Of a stretch of DNA of 64,000 bases, positions 33,762-42,944 are shown piece by piece. The position numbers and the translations under genes were made by a program. The stretch spans positions 24,259 through 88,258 of the forward strand of contig JAFARE010000015.1 of assembly GCA_019245575.1 (NCBI GenBank), given 5' to 3'. The notes below the pieces were generated by a model, which was given only the letters and a program-made list of their open reading frames with translations, had not been told where the DNA came from and made no database searches. The stretch comes from Candidatus Dormiibacterota bacterium (GTDB taxonomy: Bacteria > Chloroflexota > Dormibacteria > Aeolococcales > Aeolococcaceae). Position 1 is the first letter of the stretch; each line of letters opens with the position of its first letter.

Positions 33762-36069
33762 GCGCGCTCATGGTAGCCGCGGGCCATGTCAGCGTGAACG
33801 TCGATCCCGCGCCGGGCTCGCTGCGCACTGACACCGACGCGCCGTGGGCGACGCACAGCCGCTGCACCAGCGCCAGTCCCATGCCCATGCCGCTGTACTT
33901 GCGCGTGCGGCTGTTGTCCTGCTGGTAGAACTGCTCGAACACGCGCGGCAGGGCCTCCGGCGAGATGCCGATGCCGGTGTCGCTGACATCGATGCGCACC
34001 GTGCCGGTTGCGCCTGCCGCCGTTGCGCGCACGCTGACGGCGCCACCCGGGGGCGTGAACTTCACCGCGTTGTCCAGCATCGCCCGCAGCACCTTGCGGA
34101 AGCGCGGTGGGTCCGCGTACACCGCCACACCCGGCGCCACAGCGATGCTCGCCGTGACCGGCAATCCGTCCTTGAAGTGCGCGGCCACCTCGCCGAGCGC
34201 CTCCCGCGCGGCAGCGGCGACGTCGACCGGCATCGGACGAAGCTCGAGCGTGTCCGAGCTGAGGAGCGAGAAGTCGACGATCGTCTCGAGGAGCTCGCCG
34301 AGCATGCGCGTCGAGATCTCGATGTCGCGGAGCAGGTCCTTCTTCTCCGCGTCCGCGTACGTGCCCCACGCGCGTGACAGCAGCGCCAGCTGTGCCTGGA
34401 TCGCGAGCACGGGTGTGCGCAGCTCGTGCTGCGCCGTGGCCAGGAAGTCCGACTTCATCTGGTTGAGCTGGCGCAGCTGCTGCACCGTCTCGCGCTCCTG
34501 CTCGAACAGCCGCGTGTTGGCCAGCGCGACGGCGCCGTTGTTGGCCAGCACCTCCAGCGCGCGCTGATCGCTCTCGAACACCGCGGTCCCCGTGACGGTG
34601 ACCAGCGCGCCGGTGACGGCGCCCTGGTACACCATCGGCACCACGAGCACATGCCTGCCCTCGCGGTCGCGGCGCGCGGCGCTGCCCGCGAGGATAGACC
34701 TGACGATGTCCGAGCTCAGCCCGCCGTCGGACTCGTCGCCGTGCATGCGCGCGAGCACCAGGTCCTCGCCCTGACGGGTGAGCAGCATCGCTGTTGCGCC
34801 CTCACCGGCCGCGGCGACGGCGGAGCGGAGCACGGCGTCCTGCAGGCGCTCCACGCCGCCGGTGGTCGTCGTCAGCGCGCGGGACACGTCCTGCAGGCGC
34901 GCCACCGACGCATTGACATGGCGCACGTATCCGGCGATCTGCTCGCGCATGCGGTTGACGCTCTGCGCGAGGCGGCCCAGCTCGTCGCGCGACGTCAGCG
35001 GCACGTCGGTGCTGTAGTCCCCGGCGGCGATGCGCCGCACGCCGCGCTCCAGCGTCGTCACCGGGCGGCGCACGAAGCGGTCGACGAAGTACAGCACCAG
35101 GAGCGACATCACGACCATCGCGGTGAGCGCCAGCTGCGCGATGGTGCGCGCGTCCTGGGCCGTGCCGGTGGCGAACAGCGCGAGGGGAACCTCCACGCCG
35201 AGGTAGCCCGCGACGCGGCCGGACGGTGAGGTCATGGCCACAAAGCTGCCCGCCACGTCACCGGTTGCGGGCGCGCTGTACAGCGCGTGCGTGGCGACAC
35301 CGGTGCTCGGAGGATGCGCCGCGAGCTGGGTCACGACCTGCCCCGGTGCCGCGGCGGCGTGGCTGCCGCCCGCGTCGAAGCGCACCATGCGCGGGGCGCC
35401 GCCCGGCTCGATGAACACCGGCGTGAATCCGACCACCGGGCCCAGGCGCTGGAACTGCGCGCTGAGTGGCGCGCTGTACACGACGACGCCGAGCAGCCGG
35501 CCGGTGCCGTCCATGGTGTCCAGCACGGGGGCGGCCACGTCGTACGCCGGGACCGAGCCGCCGAGCAGCTCCGTGCCCTCGACCACGGACGGGCACTGGC
35601 TGACCGGTGATGCCGTGACCACGGCGAGCGCACAGCCCGGGCGGCCGCCGAGGTCGAGCGCGGCCTGCACTGATTCAGCCCCCGCAGTGACGTGGCTGGC
35701 GCCGGCGGCGTCGTACACCGGGACTCCGCGTGCGTTCAGCACCACGACATCGAGCCCGGGGACGGATGCGGCACGGGCCGCGCTCAGCGCCTGTGCCACC
35801 GCTGCGGCGGGCGAGGCGCCTGCGAGGGCGGCCTGCACGCGGGGCAAGGCCGCTGCCCCGGCAGCGGCGAACGCGGCCTGCGGCTCGGTGACGCGGGCGA
35901 TGAGCTGCGCCGCCACGCCGGCGCGGTTGTCGGCATTGGAGAGGGCGCCGCTCTGCATCTGCTGCGTGCGGCTGAGCAGCAGAAAGCCGCTCACGCTGGC
36001 GATGAGCAGCGCGGTGAAGGCAAGGCCGCCTGCCAGCAGGCGCGTGGCCAGGCTCGACCGCAGCGGCAT
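33688..36069 (-). CDS. Membrane sensor histidine kinase (Cache-like sensor, HAMP, GAF, HisKA, HATPase)
   Basis: Predicted 793-aa sensor kinase. TM1 spans about residues 9-31, an extracytoplasmic sensor region about 35-305, and TM2 about 308-328. Then come HAMP (RRPVTTLERGVRRIAAGDY), a GAF-like domain about 395-525, HisKA with phosphoacceptor His548 in AQHELRTP, and HATPase with DNAVKFTPPGG, DTGIGISPEA and GMGMGLALVQRL. No response regulator gene is adjacent, so it is an orphan kinase. TAGTCT ends 6 nt before the ATG. About 28 residues after the ATPase domain look non-structural and overlap the YdeI-like gene. Confidence 0.88.
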   Translation of the reverse strand: MPLRSSLATRLLAGGLAFTALLIASVSGFLLLSRTQQMQSGALSNADNRAGVAAQLIARVTEPQAAFAAAGAAALPRVQAALAGASPAAAVAQALSAARAASVPGLDVVVLNARGVPVYDAAGASHVTAGAESVQAALDLGGRPGCALAVVTASPVSQCPSVVEGTELLGGSVPAYDVAAPVLDTMDGTGRLLGVVVYSAPLSAQFQRLGPVVGFTPVFIEPGGAPRMVRFDAGGSHAAAAPGQVVTQLAAHPPSTGVATHALYSAPATGDVAGSFVAMTSPSGRVAGYLGVEVPLALFATGTAQDARTIAQLALTAMVVMSLLVLYFVDRFVRRPVTTLERGVRRIAAGDYSTDVPLTSRDELGRLAQSVNRMREQIAGYVRHVNASVARLQDVSRALTTTTGGVERLQDAVLRSAVAAAGEGATAMLLTRQGEDLVLARMHGDESDGGLSSDIVRSILAGSAARRDREGRHVLVVPMVYQGAVTGALVTVTGTAVFESDQRALEVLANNGAVALANTRLFEQERETVQQLRQLNQMKSDFLATAQHELRTPVLAIQAQLALLSRAWGTYADAEKKDLLRDIEISTRMLGELLETIVDFSLLSSDTLELRPMPVDVAAAAREALGEVAAHFKDGLPVTASIAVAPGVAVYADPPRFRKVLRAMLDNAVKFTPPGGAVSVRATAAGATGTVRIDVSDTGIGISPEALPRVFEQFYQQDNSRTRKYSGMGMGLALVQRLCVAHGASVSVRSEPGAGSTFTLTWPAATMSAHGDGRDTARGDAQAVAGMAATQRG

Positions 36070-36075
36070 GGATCG

Positions 36076-36081
36076 AGACTA
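36076..36081 (-). promoter_or_regulatory. -10 box for the histidine kinase gene (leaderless)
   Basis: On the minus strand TAGTCT ends 6 nt before the ATG at 36069, with no room for a ribosome binding site in the mRNA. Confidence 0.45.
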
Positions 36082-36196
36082 GGCACCGCCGGATGCGGCC
36101 ACGGCAGGCCATCGGACACCGCTTCGGCAACGAATCGGTGACGGAGCCGATGTCGCGCCGGCTTGCACAGGCCGCTCGCGGCGCCGAGCGGCCTCG

Positions 36197-36202
36197 TACC
36201 CT
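36197..36202 (+). promoter_or_regulatory. -10 box for the four-helix membrane protein gene (leaderless)
   Basis: TACCCT ends 6 nt before ATG 36209. No -35 is recognisable. Confidence 0.4.
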
Positions 36203-36208
36203 TATGCC

Positions 36209-36799
36209 ATGGTGCTGAGACGTGCCGCCTCGCGAACCCTGGACACGGGGCCACCGCGGCACGGCGTCGGCCCCTGGCTGAAGCGCTGGACGATCCCGAT
36301 CATCGGCGCGGTGACCCCGGTGGGCCTGATCGTCGTCAACATCTCGATCTTCATCGCCAAGCACCTGACCGAGTTCCGGTGGACGATTGCGATCCTGGCG
36401 TTCGTCAGCGGCGTGATGCTCAACTCCTGGGCCGGGCTCAACATCTATCGCGTGCTGCAGCGGCGGCGGCCGGACCACGCGCTGGTCAAGGAGCACAACC
36501 AGGAGGTCGTGCTGGTGGGCGGAATGGCGGTGATCATCGCCGCCGCGTTTCTCACCGCGCTGTTCTGCTACCTCGGTCTGTCCAGCGAGAAGGACCTCCC
36601 CAGCGGACTGACGTTCGTCACCGGGATCGTCGCCATCGCAGTGCCGATCCTCCTGCAGTTCCTGTTCCGGCGCACGGTGCGCACGCGCCGCGCGCGTCCC
36701 ACCTCGTCGGCGTACTCTCCGGGGATGCCGCCCACAGGCCCGCCGGTTGCGCAGCCGCCGGGACCGCCGTCGGTCGGCGATGCGGTGCGCCGGCCGTGA
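36209..36799 (+). CDS. Unknown four-helix membrane protein
   Basis: No family recognised. The 196-aa protein has four hydrophobic segments in two pairs (IIGAVTPVGLIVVNISIFIA, ILAFVSGVMLNSWAGL, LVGGMAVIIAAAFLTALFCYLG, FVTGIVAIAVPILLQFLF), a basic loop, and a Pro-rich cytoplasmic tail (PPTGPPVAQPPGPP). TACCCT lies 6 nt before the ATG. It ends in a GTGA overlap with the cupin gene, so the two are co-translated. Confidence 0.6.
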   Translation: MVLRRAASRTLDTGPPRHGVGPWLKRWTIPIIGAVTPVGLIVVNISIFIAKHLTEFRWTIAILAFVSGVMLNSWAGLNIYRVLQRRRPDHALVKEHNQEVVLVGGMAVIIAAAFLTALFCYLGLSSEKDLPSGLTFVTGIVAIAVPILLQFLFRRTVRTRRARPTSSAYSPGMPPTGPPVAQPPGPPSVGDAVRRP

Positions 36800-37362
36800 A
36801 CGCGTTCAGCCTCGACCGTTTCCTTGACGAGTGCCGCGTCGCCGTGCGCGACGCGCAGCCGAGCCTCGCGGTGAAGGAGCTGCTCGAGCGCACGATGTCG
36901 ACCGATCACGAGGTGGTGACCGCGCTCGGGGCGCCCTCGACCGCGGACGTCACAGTGCTGCACGCCGACCCGGAGTTCACCGTGCTCAACGCGGTGTGGG
37001 CGCCGTGCATGAGCCTGTTCCCGCACGACCACACGATGACGGCCGTCGTCGGCATCTACGGCGGGCAGGAGGACAACACGTTCTGGCGCCGCACCGAACC
37101 CGGCCTCACGCAAGCCGGCGGCAGGGAGATCCGTCACCGCGAGGTGGTGATCCTCGGCCCGGACATCATTCACAGCGTGTCCAATCCAAAGCAGATGTAC
37201 ACGGCAGGTTTGCACGTCTACCTGGGCGACTACCTCAATGCGAAGCGCAGCGAGTGGGATCCGAGCACCTTCGAGGAGCGGCCGTCCAGCATCGAGTCCA
37301 GCCGCCGGGTGTTCGCTGCGGCAGATGCCGCGTGGAAGGAGAGCCACCAGCCCGCGAGGTGA
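36796..37362 (+). CDS. Cupin-fold metalloenzyme, cysteine-dioxygenase-like
   Basis: Predicted 188-aa cupin. The first motif is PHDHTMTAVVGIYGGQEDN with an HxH pair, and the second is GPDIIHSVSN with a His, followed by LHVYLGDY. Layout and length resemble the cysteine/thiol dioxygenase cupins that oxidise a thiol to a sulfinate with ferrous iron, but this is a fold-level guess. GTG 36796 overlaps the stop of the membrane protein gene. Convergent with dnaK, 42 nt away. Confidence 0.65.
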   Translation: MNAFSLDRFLDECRVAVRDAQPSLAVKELLERTMSTDHEVVTALGAPSTADVTVLHADPEFTVLNAVWAPCMSLFPHDHTMTAVVGIYGGQEDNTFWRRTEPGLTQAGGREIRHREVVILGPDIIHSVSNPKQMYTAGLHVYLGDYLNAKRSEWDPSTFEERPSSIESSRRVFAAADAAWKESHQPAR

Positions 37363-37404
37363 TCCGCGGTTGATAGCGAACCGCAGGGCGGCCTGCGAGT
37401 GAGC

Positions 37405-39318
37405 TCAGACCTCCTTGAACTCGGCGTCGACCACGTCATCACCCGCACCTGCGCCCGCACCCGGCTGCTGCGGCTGGCCGTTTTGGCCTGAGCCGTCAGC
37501 CGCCTCGGGCTGGCCCGGCTGAGTCTGCGAGTACACGGACTCGCCGATCTTCTGGATCGACGCCGCGAGGTCGTCGTGGGCCTTCTGGATCGCATCGCTG
37601 TCGTTACTGCCAATGGCGTCACGAACTGCCTTGACCTTGCCCTCGATGTCGCTGCGCACGTCCGCCGGCACCTTGTCACCGGCGTCGGTGAGCGCCTTCT
37701 CCGCCTGGTACGCGAGATGGTCCGCCCGGTTGCGCAGCTCCACCGTCTCCGCGCGCTTGCGGTCCTCGTCGGCGTTCGACTCGGCCTCCTTCACCATGCG
37801 CTCCACCTCGTCCTTGTTCAGCGTGGTGGACCCGGTGATGGTGACCCGGTTCTCCTTGCTGGTGCCGCGGTCCTTCGCGGTGACGTTGAGGATGCCATTG
37901 GCGTCGATGTCGAAGGTGACCTCGATCTGGGGCATGCCGCGCGGCGCGGGGGGAATGCCGTCGAGCGTGAACGTGCCGAGGATGCGGTTGTCGCGCGCCA
38001 TCGGCCGCTCGCCCTGCAGCACAACGATCTCCACCGACGGCTGGCTGTCCGACGCCGTGGAGAAGACCTGCGTCTTCGCCGTGGGGATGGTCGTGTTGCG
38101 CTCGATCAGCTTCGTGTTGACCTCGCCCTCGGTCATGATGCCGAGCGACAGCGGGGTCACGTCGAGCAGCAGCACGTCCTTGACGTCGCCCTTGAGCACG
38201 CCGGCCTGGATCGCCGCGCCGATGGCCACGACCTCGTCCGGGTTGACGCCGCGGTGCGGGTCCTTGCCGGTCAATTCCTTGACCAGCGCCTGGATCACCG
38301 GCATGCGCGTGGACCCGCCGACGAGGATCACCTCGTCGAGATCCTTGGCGCTGAGGTTGGCGTCACGCAGCGCGGACTCGAAGGGTCCGCGGCAGCGGGT
38401 GGTCAGGTCCTCGGTGAGCTGCTCGAACTTGCTGCGCGTCAGCGTGATCGCGAGGTGCTTGGGCCCCGACGCATCCGCCGTGATGAACGGCAGGTTCACC
38501 TCGGTCTCCTGGCGCTGCGACAGCTCGATCTTCGCCTTCTCCGCAGCCTCGGTGAGACGCTGCAGCGCCTGGCGGTCGGAGCGCAGGTCGATGCCCTGGT
38601 CGCGCTTGAACTCGTCGGCGAGCCAGTCCACCACGCGACGGTCGTAGTCGTCACCGCCGAGGTGGGTGTCGCCGTTGGTGGACTTGACCTCGAAAACGCC
38701 TTCTCCCACCTCGAGGATCGACACGTCAAACGTGCCACCACCGAGGTCGAAGACGAGGATCTTCTCGTTCTCCTTCTTGTCGAGTCCGTACGCGAGCGAC
38801 GCGGCCGTGGGCTCGTTGATGATGCGCAGCACGTTGAGCCCCGCGATCTGACCCGCGTTCTTCGTCGCCTGCCGCTGCGCGTCGTTGAAGTACGCGGGGA
38901 CCGTGATCACCGCTTCGGTGACCTTCTCGCCCAGGTACGCCTCGGCGTCGGTCTTCAGCTTCTGCAGGATCATCGCGGAGATCTGCTCCGGCGTGTACTG
39001 CTGGCCCCCGGCCTCCACCTCGGCGCGGCCGTCCTTGCCGGCCACCACCTTGTAGGGAACCTGCTTGATCTCGTTCTGCACCTCGCTGAGCTGGCGGCCC
39101 ATGAAGCGCTTGATGGAATAGACGGTGTTCTCGGGGTTGACCGCCGCCTGACGGCGCGCCAGCTGGCCCACGAGGCGCTCACCGATGCGCGTGAACGCGA
39201 CCACCGACGGCGTGGTGCGACCACCCTCGGCGTTGGCGATGACGGTGGGCTCGCCGCCCTCCATCACAGCGACCACGCTGTTCGTGGTGCCGAGGTCGAT
39301 GCCGACGGTTTTGGCCAT
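37405..39318 (-). CDS. dnaK: Hsp70 chaperone DnaK
   Basis: Predicted 637-aa cytoplasmic Hsp70. The ATPase domain begins [17 protein letters not shown], with [15 protein letters not shown] and [14 protein letters not shown]. The substrate-binding domain follows, then a Gly/Gln/Pro-rich tail ending [11 protein letters not shown]. Length matches DnaK. AGGAGA precedes the ATG by about 6 nt. Neither grpE nor dnaJ flanks it: the next gene downstream is the convergent cupin, and a divergent unknown gene lies upstream. No CIRCE or HspR (HAIR) operator is seen in the upstream region. Confidence 0.97.
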   Translation of the reverse strand: MAKTVGIDLGTTNSVVAVMEGGEPTVIANAEGGRTTPSVVAFTRIGERLVGQLARRQAAVNPENTVYSIKRFMGRQLSEVQNEIKQVPYKVVAGKDGRAEVEAGGQQYTPEQISAMILQKLKTDAEAYLGEKVTEAVITVPAYFNDAQRQATKNAGQIAGLNVLRIINEPTAASLAYGLDKKENEKILVFDLGGGTFDVSILEVGEGVFEVKSTNGDTHLGGDDYDRRVVDWLADEFKRDQGIDLRSDRQALQRLTEAAEKAKIELSQRQETEVNLPFITADASGPKHLAITLTRSKFEQLTEDLTTRCRGPFESALRDANLSAKDLDEVILVGGSTRMPVIQALVKELTGKDPHRGVNPDEVVAIGAAIQAGVLKGDVKDVLLLDVTPLSLGIMTEGEVNTKLIERNTTIPTAKTQVFSTASDSQPSVEIVVLQGERPMARDNRILGTFTLDGIPPAPRGMPQIEVTFDIDANGILNVTAKDRGTSKENRVTITGSTTLNKDEVERMVKEAESNADEDRKRAETVELRNRADHLAYQAEKALTDAGDKVPADVRSDIEGKVKAVRDAIGSNDSDAIQKAHDDLAASIQKIGESVYSQTQPGQPEAADGSGQNGQPQQPGAGAGAGDDVVDAEFKEV

Positions 39319-39423
39319 GATGCTCTCCTGGTTTCAGATGTGATGTGGCGCGCCACCGCTTCGGCGCGCATCCAAGAAATACCGTGTCCGGCGCGCAATC
39401 TAAACGTCTCGAGAGCCGCCTGC

Positions 39424-39429
39424 TAGGCT
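39424..39429 (+). promoter_or_regulatory. -10 box for the unknown gene at 39437 (leaderless)
   Basis: TAGGCT ends 7 nt before ATG 39437, the same arrangement as for lhr. Confidence 0.45.
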
Positions 39430-39436
39430 CGCACAG

Positions 39437-39790
39437 ATGGCCATGAGCGGCGCCCCCCGGGACATGGCCGGCCAGCTGCACGAGCTGCGCGTCCGCGCCG
39501 ACGAGGACTTCATCAACCCGATGACGGACCGCCCCGCCGGCCGCCACCAGCTCGACCTGCCGGAGCTCGGACTGCGCGTGAGCCTGACCCGGTCCCGCTA
39601 CCCGAACCGCCCGGACGGCGTCGACCAGTACGCGCTCACCGTGTCGCGGCCTTCGCTGGACAAACCGCCCGCCGAGACGGAGGTGCGGATCCTGCTCAGC
39701 ACCGCGTTCGGCGATGCCGCCGCCGAAGCGGTGGAGCGGCCCGCGTCCGGCGCCCTGGTGCGCATGTTCCGGGTGCCCGCCGGCCGCTGA
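39437..39790 (+). CDS. Unknown 117-aa soluble protein
   Basis: No family recognised. The protein is soluble and looks beta-rich (HQLDLPELGLRVSLTRSRYP, then VDQYALTVSRPSLDKP). It ends 21 nt before pcm on the same strand and may form a two-gene unit with it. A TAGGCT box 7 nt before the ATG supports the start and real expression. Confidence 0.6.
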   Translation: MAMSGAPRDMAGQLHELRVRADEDFINPMTDRPAGRHQLDLPELGLRVSLTRSRYPNRPDGVDQYALTVSRPSLDKPPAETEVRILLSTAFGDAAAEAVERPASGALVRMFRVPAGR

Positions 39791-39811
39791 CCCGCGGGCA
39801 GCGGTGGGTGG

Positions 39812-40456
39812 ATGCGTGTGATGGACGCCGAGCGCGACGCCATGCTCTCCCGGCTCCGCCAGGGCGGCGTGCGGGACGAGCGCGTCCTCCAGGCGATGGC
39901 GGCCGTGCCGCGGGAGCTGTTCGTGGGGCCGGGCGAGCGGGTCGAGGCATACGCCGACCGCGCGCTGCCCATCGGCTGCGGCCAGACCATCTCCCAGCCG
40001 CTGATGGTGGCGGTGATGGTGGAGGCGCTCGGGCTGCAGCCCGGCGAGCGCGCGCTGGACGTGGGAACGGGCTCCGGCTACCAGGCCGCGGTCATGGCCG
40101 CGTGCGGCGCCCACGTGGTCAGCGTGGAGCGCATCCCGGCGCTGGCGGACGAGGCGGTGGCGCGCCTGTCCAATCTGGGCTACGACGTGGAGGTGGTGCT
40201 GGGCGACGGCAGCCTCGGAGTGCCCGAGCGCGCCCCCTTCGACGCCATCGCCGTCGGCGCGGCCGCCCCGCGGCTGCCACTGGCGCTGGCCCGCCAGCTC
40301 CGCGAGGGTGGCCGCCTGGTGGTGCCCATCGCCGGCGGCCCGGCGGGCGAGGAGCTGACCCGGCTACGGCTGGCTTCGGGCCGCTGGGAGACCGAATCGC
40401 TCGGGCCCTGCCGCTTCGTGCCGTTGATCGGCGACGACGCGTACGCGGAAGCCTGA
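39812..40456 (+). CDS. pcm: Protein-L-isoaspartate O-methyltransferase
   Basis: Predicted 214-aa SAM-dependent enzyme that methylates L-isoaspartyl residues and so starts repair of aged proteins. The PCMT-specific YADRALPIGCGQTISQP and the SAM-binding LDVGTGSGYQAAVMA are both visible, and the length fits the family. ATG 39812 is followed by an alternative ATG at 39821 that would remove three residues. Downstream of the small unknown gene at 39437. Confidence 0.93.
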   Translation: MRVMDAERDAMLSRLRQGGVRDERVLQAMAAVPRELFVGPGERVEAYADRALPIGCGQTISQPLMVAVMVEALGLQPGERALDVGTGSGYQAAVMAACGAHVVSVERIPALADEAVARLSNLGYDVEVVLGDGSLGVPERAPFDAIAVGAAAPRLPLALARQLREGGRLVVPIAGGPAGEELTRLRLASGRWETESLGPCRFVPLIGDDAYAEA

Positions 40457-40475
40457 CCCGGCGGGCGGCCCGCCC

Positions 40476-40901
40476 TCACTCGCGAGGGGTGAGGTCGAGG
40501 TCGGGCGGCGGGTGGTCGGGAAGCTTCCAGACGATCCAGGGCTTGTCCCAGCGCCGGTGCAGGTCGTTGGCGGCGTCGACCGCGTCGTGGAACAGATGCT
40601 CGAACCGGCCGATCTCGTGCGCCTCGAGCGCCGCCAGCATCGGCTCCACGTCGTTGTGGATGAAGTCCTCCAGGTCGCCGGTGTACTTGGGCCGCGTCAC
40701 CTCGCCGAGGCGAAGCAGCTTGCGCAGCTCGCGGAGCTGCCATGCCGCCAGCGGCCAGTTGGCGGCGCGCGCCGCGTAGAAGCACTTCCAGAACCGGGCT
40801 CCCACCTCGGGCATCAGCCTGGCCAGGCCTGGCTGCAGGCTGGTCAGCTCCTCCAGCTCGAGGCGTTCCGGGTTGCGGGCCTCCGGCGTGGCGTCCGCCA
40901 T
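40476..40901 (-). CDS. Unknown 141-aa helical soluble protein
   Basis: No family recognised. The protein is soluble and helix-rich with many Trp, Arg and Leu (RFWKCFYAARAANWPLAAWQLRELRKLLRL), then a conserved-looking VTRPKYTGDLEDF and a Pro/Asp-rich end. TAGACT on the minus strand ends 9 nt before the ATG. It is divergent from the Kelch-like gene, and its stop faces the pcm stop. Confidence 0.6.
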   Translation of the reverse strand: MADATPEARNPERLELEELTSLQPGLARLMPEVGARFWKCFYAARAANWPLAAWQLRELRKLLRLGEVTRPKYTGDLEDFIHNDVEPMLAALEAHEIGRFEHLFHDAVDAANDLHRRWDKPWIVWKLPDHPPPDLDLTPRE

Positions 40902-40910
40902 CGCCGGGCC

Positions 40911-40916
40911 AGTCTA
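40911..40916 (-). promoter_or_regulatory. -10 box for the gene at 40901
   Basis: On the minus strand TAGACT ends 9 nt before ATG 40901, giving a leader of zero to three nt. Confidence 0.35.
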
Positions 40917-40932
40917 AAGGCAGGACCGCCCA

Positions 40933-40958
40933 GGAACCGCGCGGGCACGGCGGGCGTC
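40933..40958 (+). promoter_or_regulatory. ECF-type promoter GGAAC-N17-CGTC before the Kelch-like gene
   Basis: GGAAC at 40933-40937, a 17-nt spacer, and CGTC at 40955-40958 match the usual -35/-10 of ECF sigma factors of the SigE/SigW/RpoE class. The start codon lies 11 nt further on, so the mRNA would be nearly leaderless. The same arrangement precedes the ECF sigma gene at 58073. Confidence 0.55.
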
Positions 40959-40969
40959 TCATAGGAGGC

Positions 40970-42313
40970 ATGCCGGCTCTGACCATCCCCGCTCGTCCGC
41001 TCGCCGCCGTGGCCGCGGTTGCCGTGGTGGCGGCCGGCCTCGGCGCGTACTTCGGCATCACCGCGGCGCGCGGCGGCCCGGCGTCGTCCGCGCCGTCAGC
41101 CTCGCCGGGGCCGCGGACCGGCGCCGCGCTGGCCCATGACGCAGCCCACGGCGACTCGATGCTCTTCGGCGGCGTCGACGAGGCGGTGTCGCCGCCGAAG
41201 GCCCTGGGCGACACGTGGACCTGGGATGGCTCCGCCTGGACCGAGCGCCATCCGCCCCAGAGCCCGCCGCCAGGACCGGTGAGCGCGATGGCATACGACC
41301 CGGCGGGGCATGACGTGGTCCTGGTGAGCACGGCCGGCCCGGGCGCCGCCGTGACGCCGTCCTCCCCCGTGGGCCGGCCGCAGACGTGGCGGTGGGACGG
41401 CACCACGTGGCGCCGGGCGAGCGGGCCCGAGCCGGACGTGACCGGCATGCCGCTGATGGCGACCGACACCGCCACGAACTCGGTGATCCTGGTCGCGTCC
41501 GCGCTTCCCATCGCGCAGCCGCTCGTGCCCTGCCGCGGCGGCCCCGAGCCGGCCGAGCCGCTCCCGAACGTCTGCCCGCCGGTCTCCAACGCCGGCTCCG
41601 TGACGACCTGGGGCTGGGACGGCAGCGGGTGGCACCGGGCCGCGACGGCAGCGGACACGAGCCTGCCGGGCGCGCCGTTCAGCGGGCTGGTGACGGATCC
41701 CGCAAGCGGCCACGTCGAGCTCTTTGCGATGCTGCCCTCGATCGTCCCGGCGTGCGCAGCGCCGCTCCCCACCGGCTCGACCGGGGTGGTGGCGCCCTGC
41801 CTCGGCGTGAAGGGCGACGGTTCCGCCATTCCCGCGTTCCAGCCGCGCATGACCGTGCGCCGCTGGACCGGCACCGGCTGGTCCGACGCGCAGGCCACGA
41901 CGCCGCCCGACGCGATCCAGGGCCAGGGCACGCTGGTGGCCGACCCCGCGGGCAACCGCGTGCTCTGGGTGTCGTCGTCCGACGGTTCGACGTGGGCGTT
42001 CGACGGCAGCGCCTGGTCGCGCCTCTCCGCGGCGCTGCAGCCCGCGCCGGCCCTGGCCGCGGCCGCGACCGGCGGGGACGGGCATCCGGTGGTGTTCGGC
42101 GGGATGGTGGCCGGCCTCTCGCACGGAATGCCGGCCGTGTCCAACCAGACCTGGGTCTGGGACGGCGCCGCATGGCGGCTGCGCGGCGGCTCCACCGTGC
42201 CGCTCGCGCCGGTGGATGCGACCGCGGTGCCCGGCGGCGTCGTGCCCGGGACGATCGTGCCGGCCACGGTGCTGCCCCAGCCGGCGATCACCTCCGCGCC
42301 CACGTCTCACTGA
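40970..42313 (+). CDS. Exported Kelch/galactose-oxidase-like propeller protein
   Basis: Predicted 447-aa exported protein. Residues about 9-32 form a hydrophobic signal or anchor (LAAVAAVAVVAAGLGAYFG). The rest contains repeated WxWDG units (GDTWTWDGSAWTERHPP, QTWRWDGTTWRR, TTWGWDGSGWHRA, QTWVWDGAAWRL) alternating with AYDPAGHDVV-type strands, the pattern of Kelch-like propellers. AGGAGG is only 1 nt from the ATG, too close to act, which fits a near-leaderless message from the ECF-type promoter. Role outside the cell is unknown. Confidence 0.75.
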   Translation: MPALTIPARPLAAVAAVAVVAAGLGAYFGITAARGGPASSAPSASPGPRTGAALAHDAAHGDSMLFGGVDEAVSPPKALGDTWTWDGSAWTERHPPQSPPPGPVSAMAYDPAGHDVVLVSTAGPGAAVTPSSPVGRPQTWRWDGTTWRRASGPEPDVTGMPLMATDTATNSVILVASALPIAQPLVPCRGGPEPAEPLPNVCPPVSNAGSVTTWGWDGSGWHRAATAADTSLPGAPFSGLVTDPASGHVELFAMLPSIVPACAAPLPTGSTGVVAPCLGVKGDGSAIPAFQPRMTVRRWTGTGWSDAQATTPPDAIQGQGTLVADPAGNRVLWVSSSDGSTWAFDGSAWSRLSAALQPAPALAAAATGGDGHPVVFGGMVAGLSHGMPAVSNQTWVWDGAAWRLRGGSTVPLAPVDATAVPGGVVPGTIVPATVLPQPAITSAPTSH

Positions 42314-42327
42314 CGCGGCGCCGACCG

Positions 42328-42333
42328 CACAAT
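42328..42333 (+). promoter_or_regulatory. Possible -10 box for the GNAT gene
   Basis: CACAAT ends 8 nt before GTG 42342, in the 28-nt gap after the Kelch-like gene. It is a weaker match than the other boxes. Confidence 0.3.
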
Positions 42334-42341
42334 GCGGCGCA

Positions 42342-42824
42342 GTGAGCGCCGACGACGTGCGCGTGGAAGAGCTGCGCGAGGACGACGCCGCGGTGCGGCG
42401 CATGCTCGTTGACCTCGCGCTCGACGAGCAGGAGCACTACGACCACCCGCGCGAGTCCCGAGAGGAGCTGGAGGCGAGGCTCCGGCCCGAGGCCGGCTTC
42501 ACCGGCGAGAACCACGTCCTGGTCGCGCGCGACGCATCCGGCACGGCGCTGGGGCTGTGCTGGGTGGTGCTGTTCGACCCCGGCAATGGGCTCGAGGGCG
42601 AGGTCGCCGAGCTGTACGTGGAGCCCGGCGCGCGCGGCCGTGGCATCGCGAGCCGGCTGGTCCAGGCCGCCATGGAGCTCCTGCGGCGCCGCCACGTGAC
42701 GTTTGCCAGCGTGTGGACGCGCGACGACAACCCGGCGGCGCTGGCCGCATACCGCGCGGCCGGGTTCGCCCCCACGCGGCAGACCGTGCTCACATGGCTG
42801 CCGCTCGACGAGCGCGACGGATAG
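42342..42824 (+). CDS. GNAT family N-acetyltransferase
   Basis: Predicted 160-aa acetyltransferase. The acetyl-CoA loop and surrounding motif read VAELYVEPGARGRGIASRLVQAAMELL, followed by the C-terminal NPAALAAYRAAGFAPTRQTV, which is diagnostic of GNAT. Substrate cannot be told. GTG 42342 was chosen because it leaves a complete N-terminal strand (VRVEELREDDAAVRRML); ORFs starting upstream run through the Kelch-like gene. Confidence 0.82.
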   Translation: MSADDVRVEELREDDAAVRRMLVDLALDEQEHYDHPRESREELEARLRPEAGFTGENHVLVARDASGTALGLCWVVLFDPGNGLEGEVAELYVEPGARGRGIASRLVQAAMELLRRRHVTFASVWTRDDNPAALAAYRAAGFAPTRQTVLTWLPLDERDG

Positions 42825-42944
42825 TCGATTCTCTTTGCTGCCGTGTAGCGCCGCCGTAGCCACGCTGTGCGGCGCGCCGTCTCGCGCGCTCGCCCACAGT
42901 TGCGCTGGCTGGCGCGTGGCCTTCGACAAGACACAACCAGTTCT

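Noticed and set aside
37576..39426. 616-codon plus-strand ORF antisense to dnaK
   Set aside because: DnaK on the minus strand is unmistakable. The ORF is a codon-bias shadow rich in Arg, His, Val and Leu without motifs.
39319..39436. CIRCE or HspR operator for dnaK
   Set aside because: No TTAGCACTC-type or CTTGAGT-type inverted repeat is present in the upstream region.
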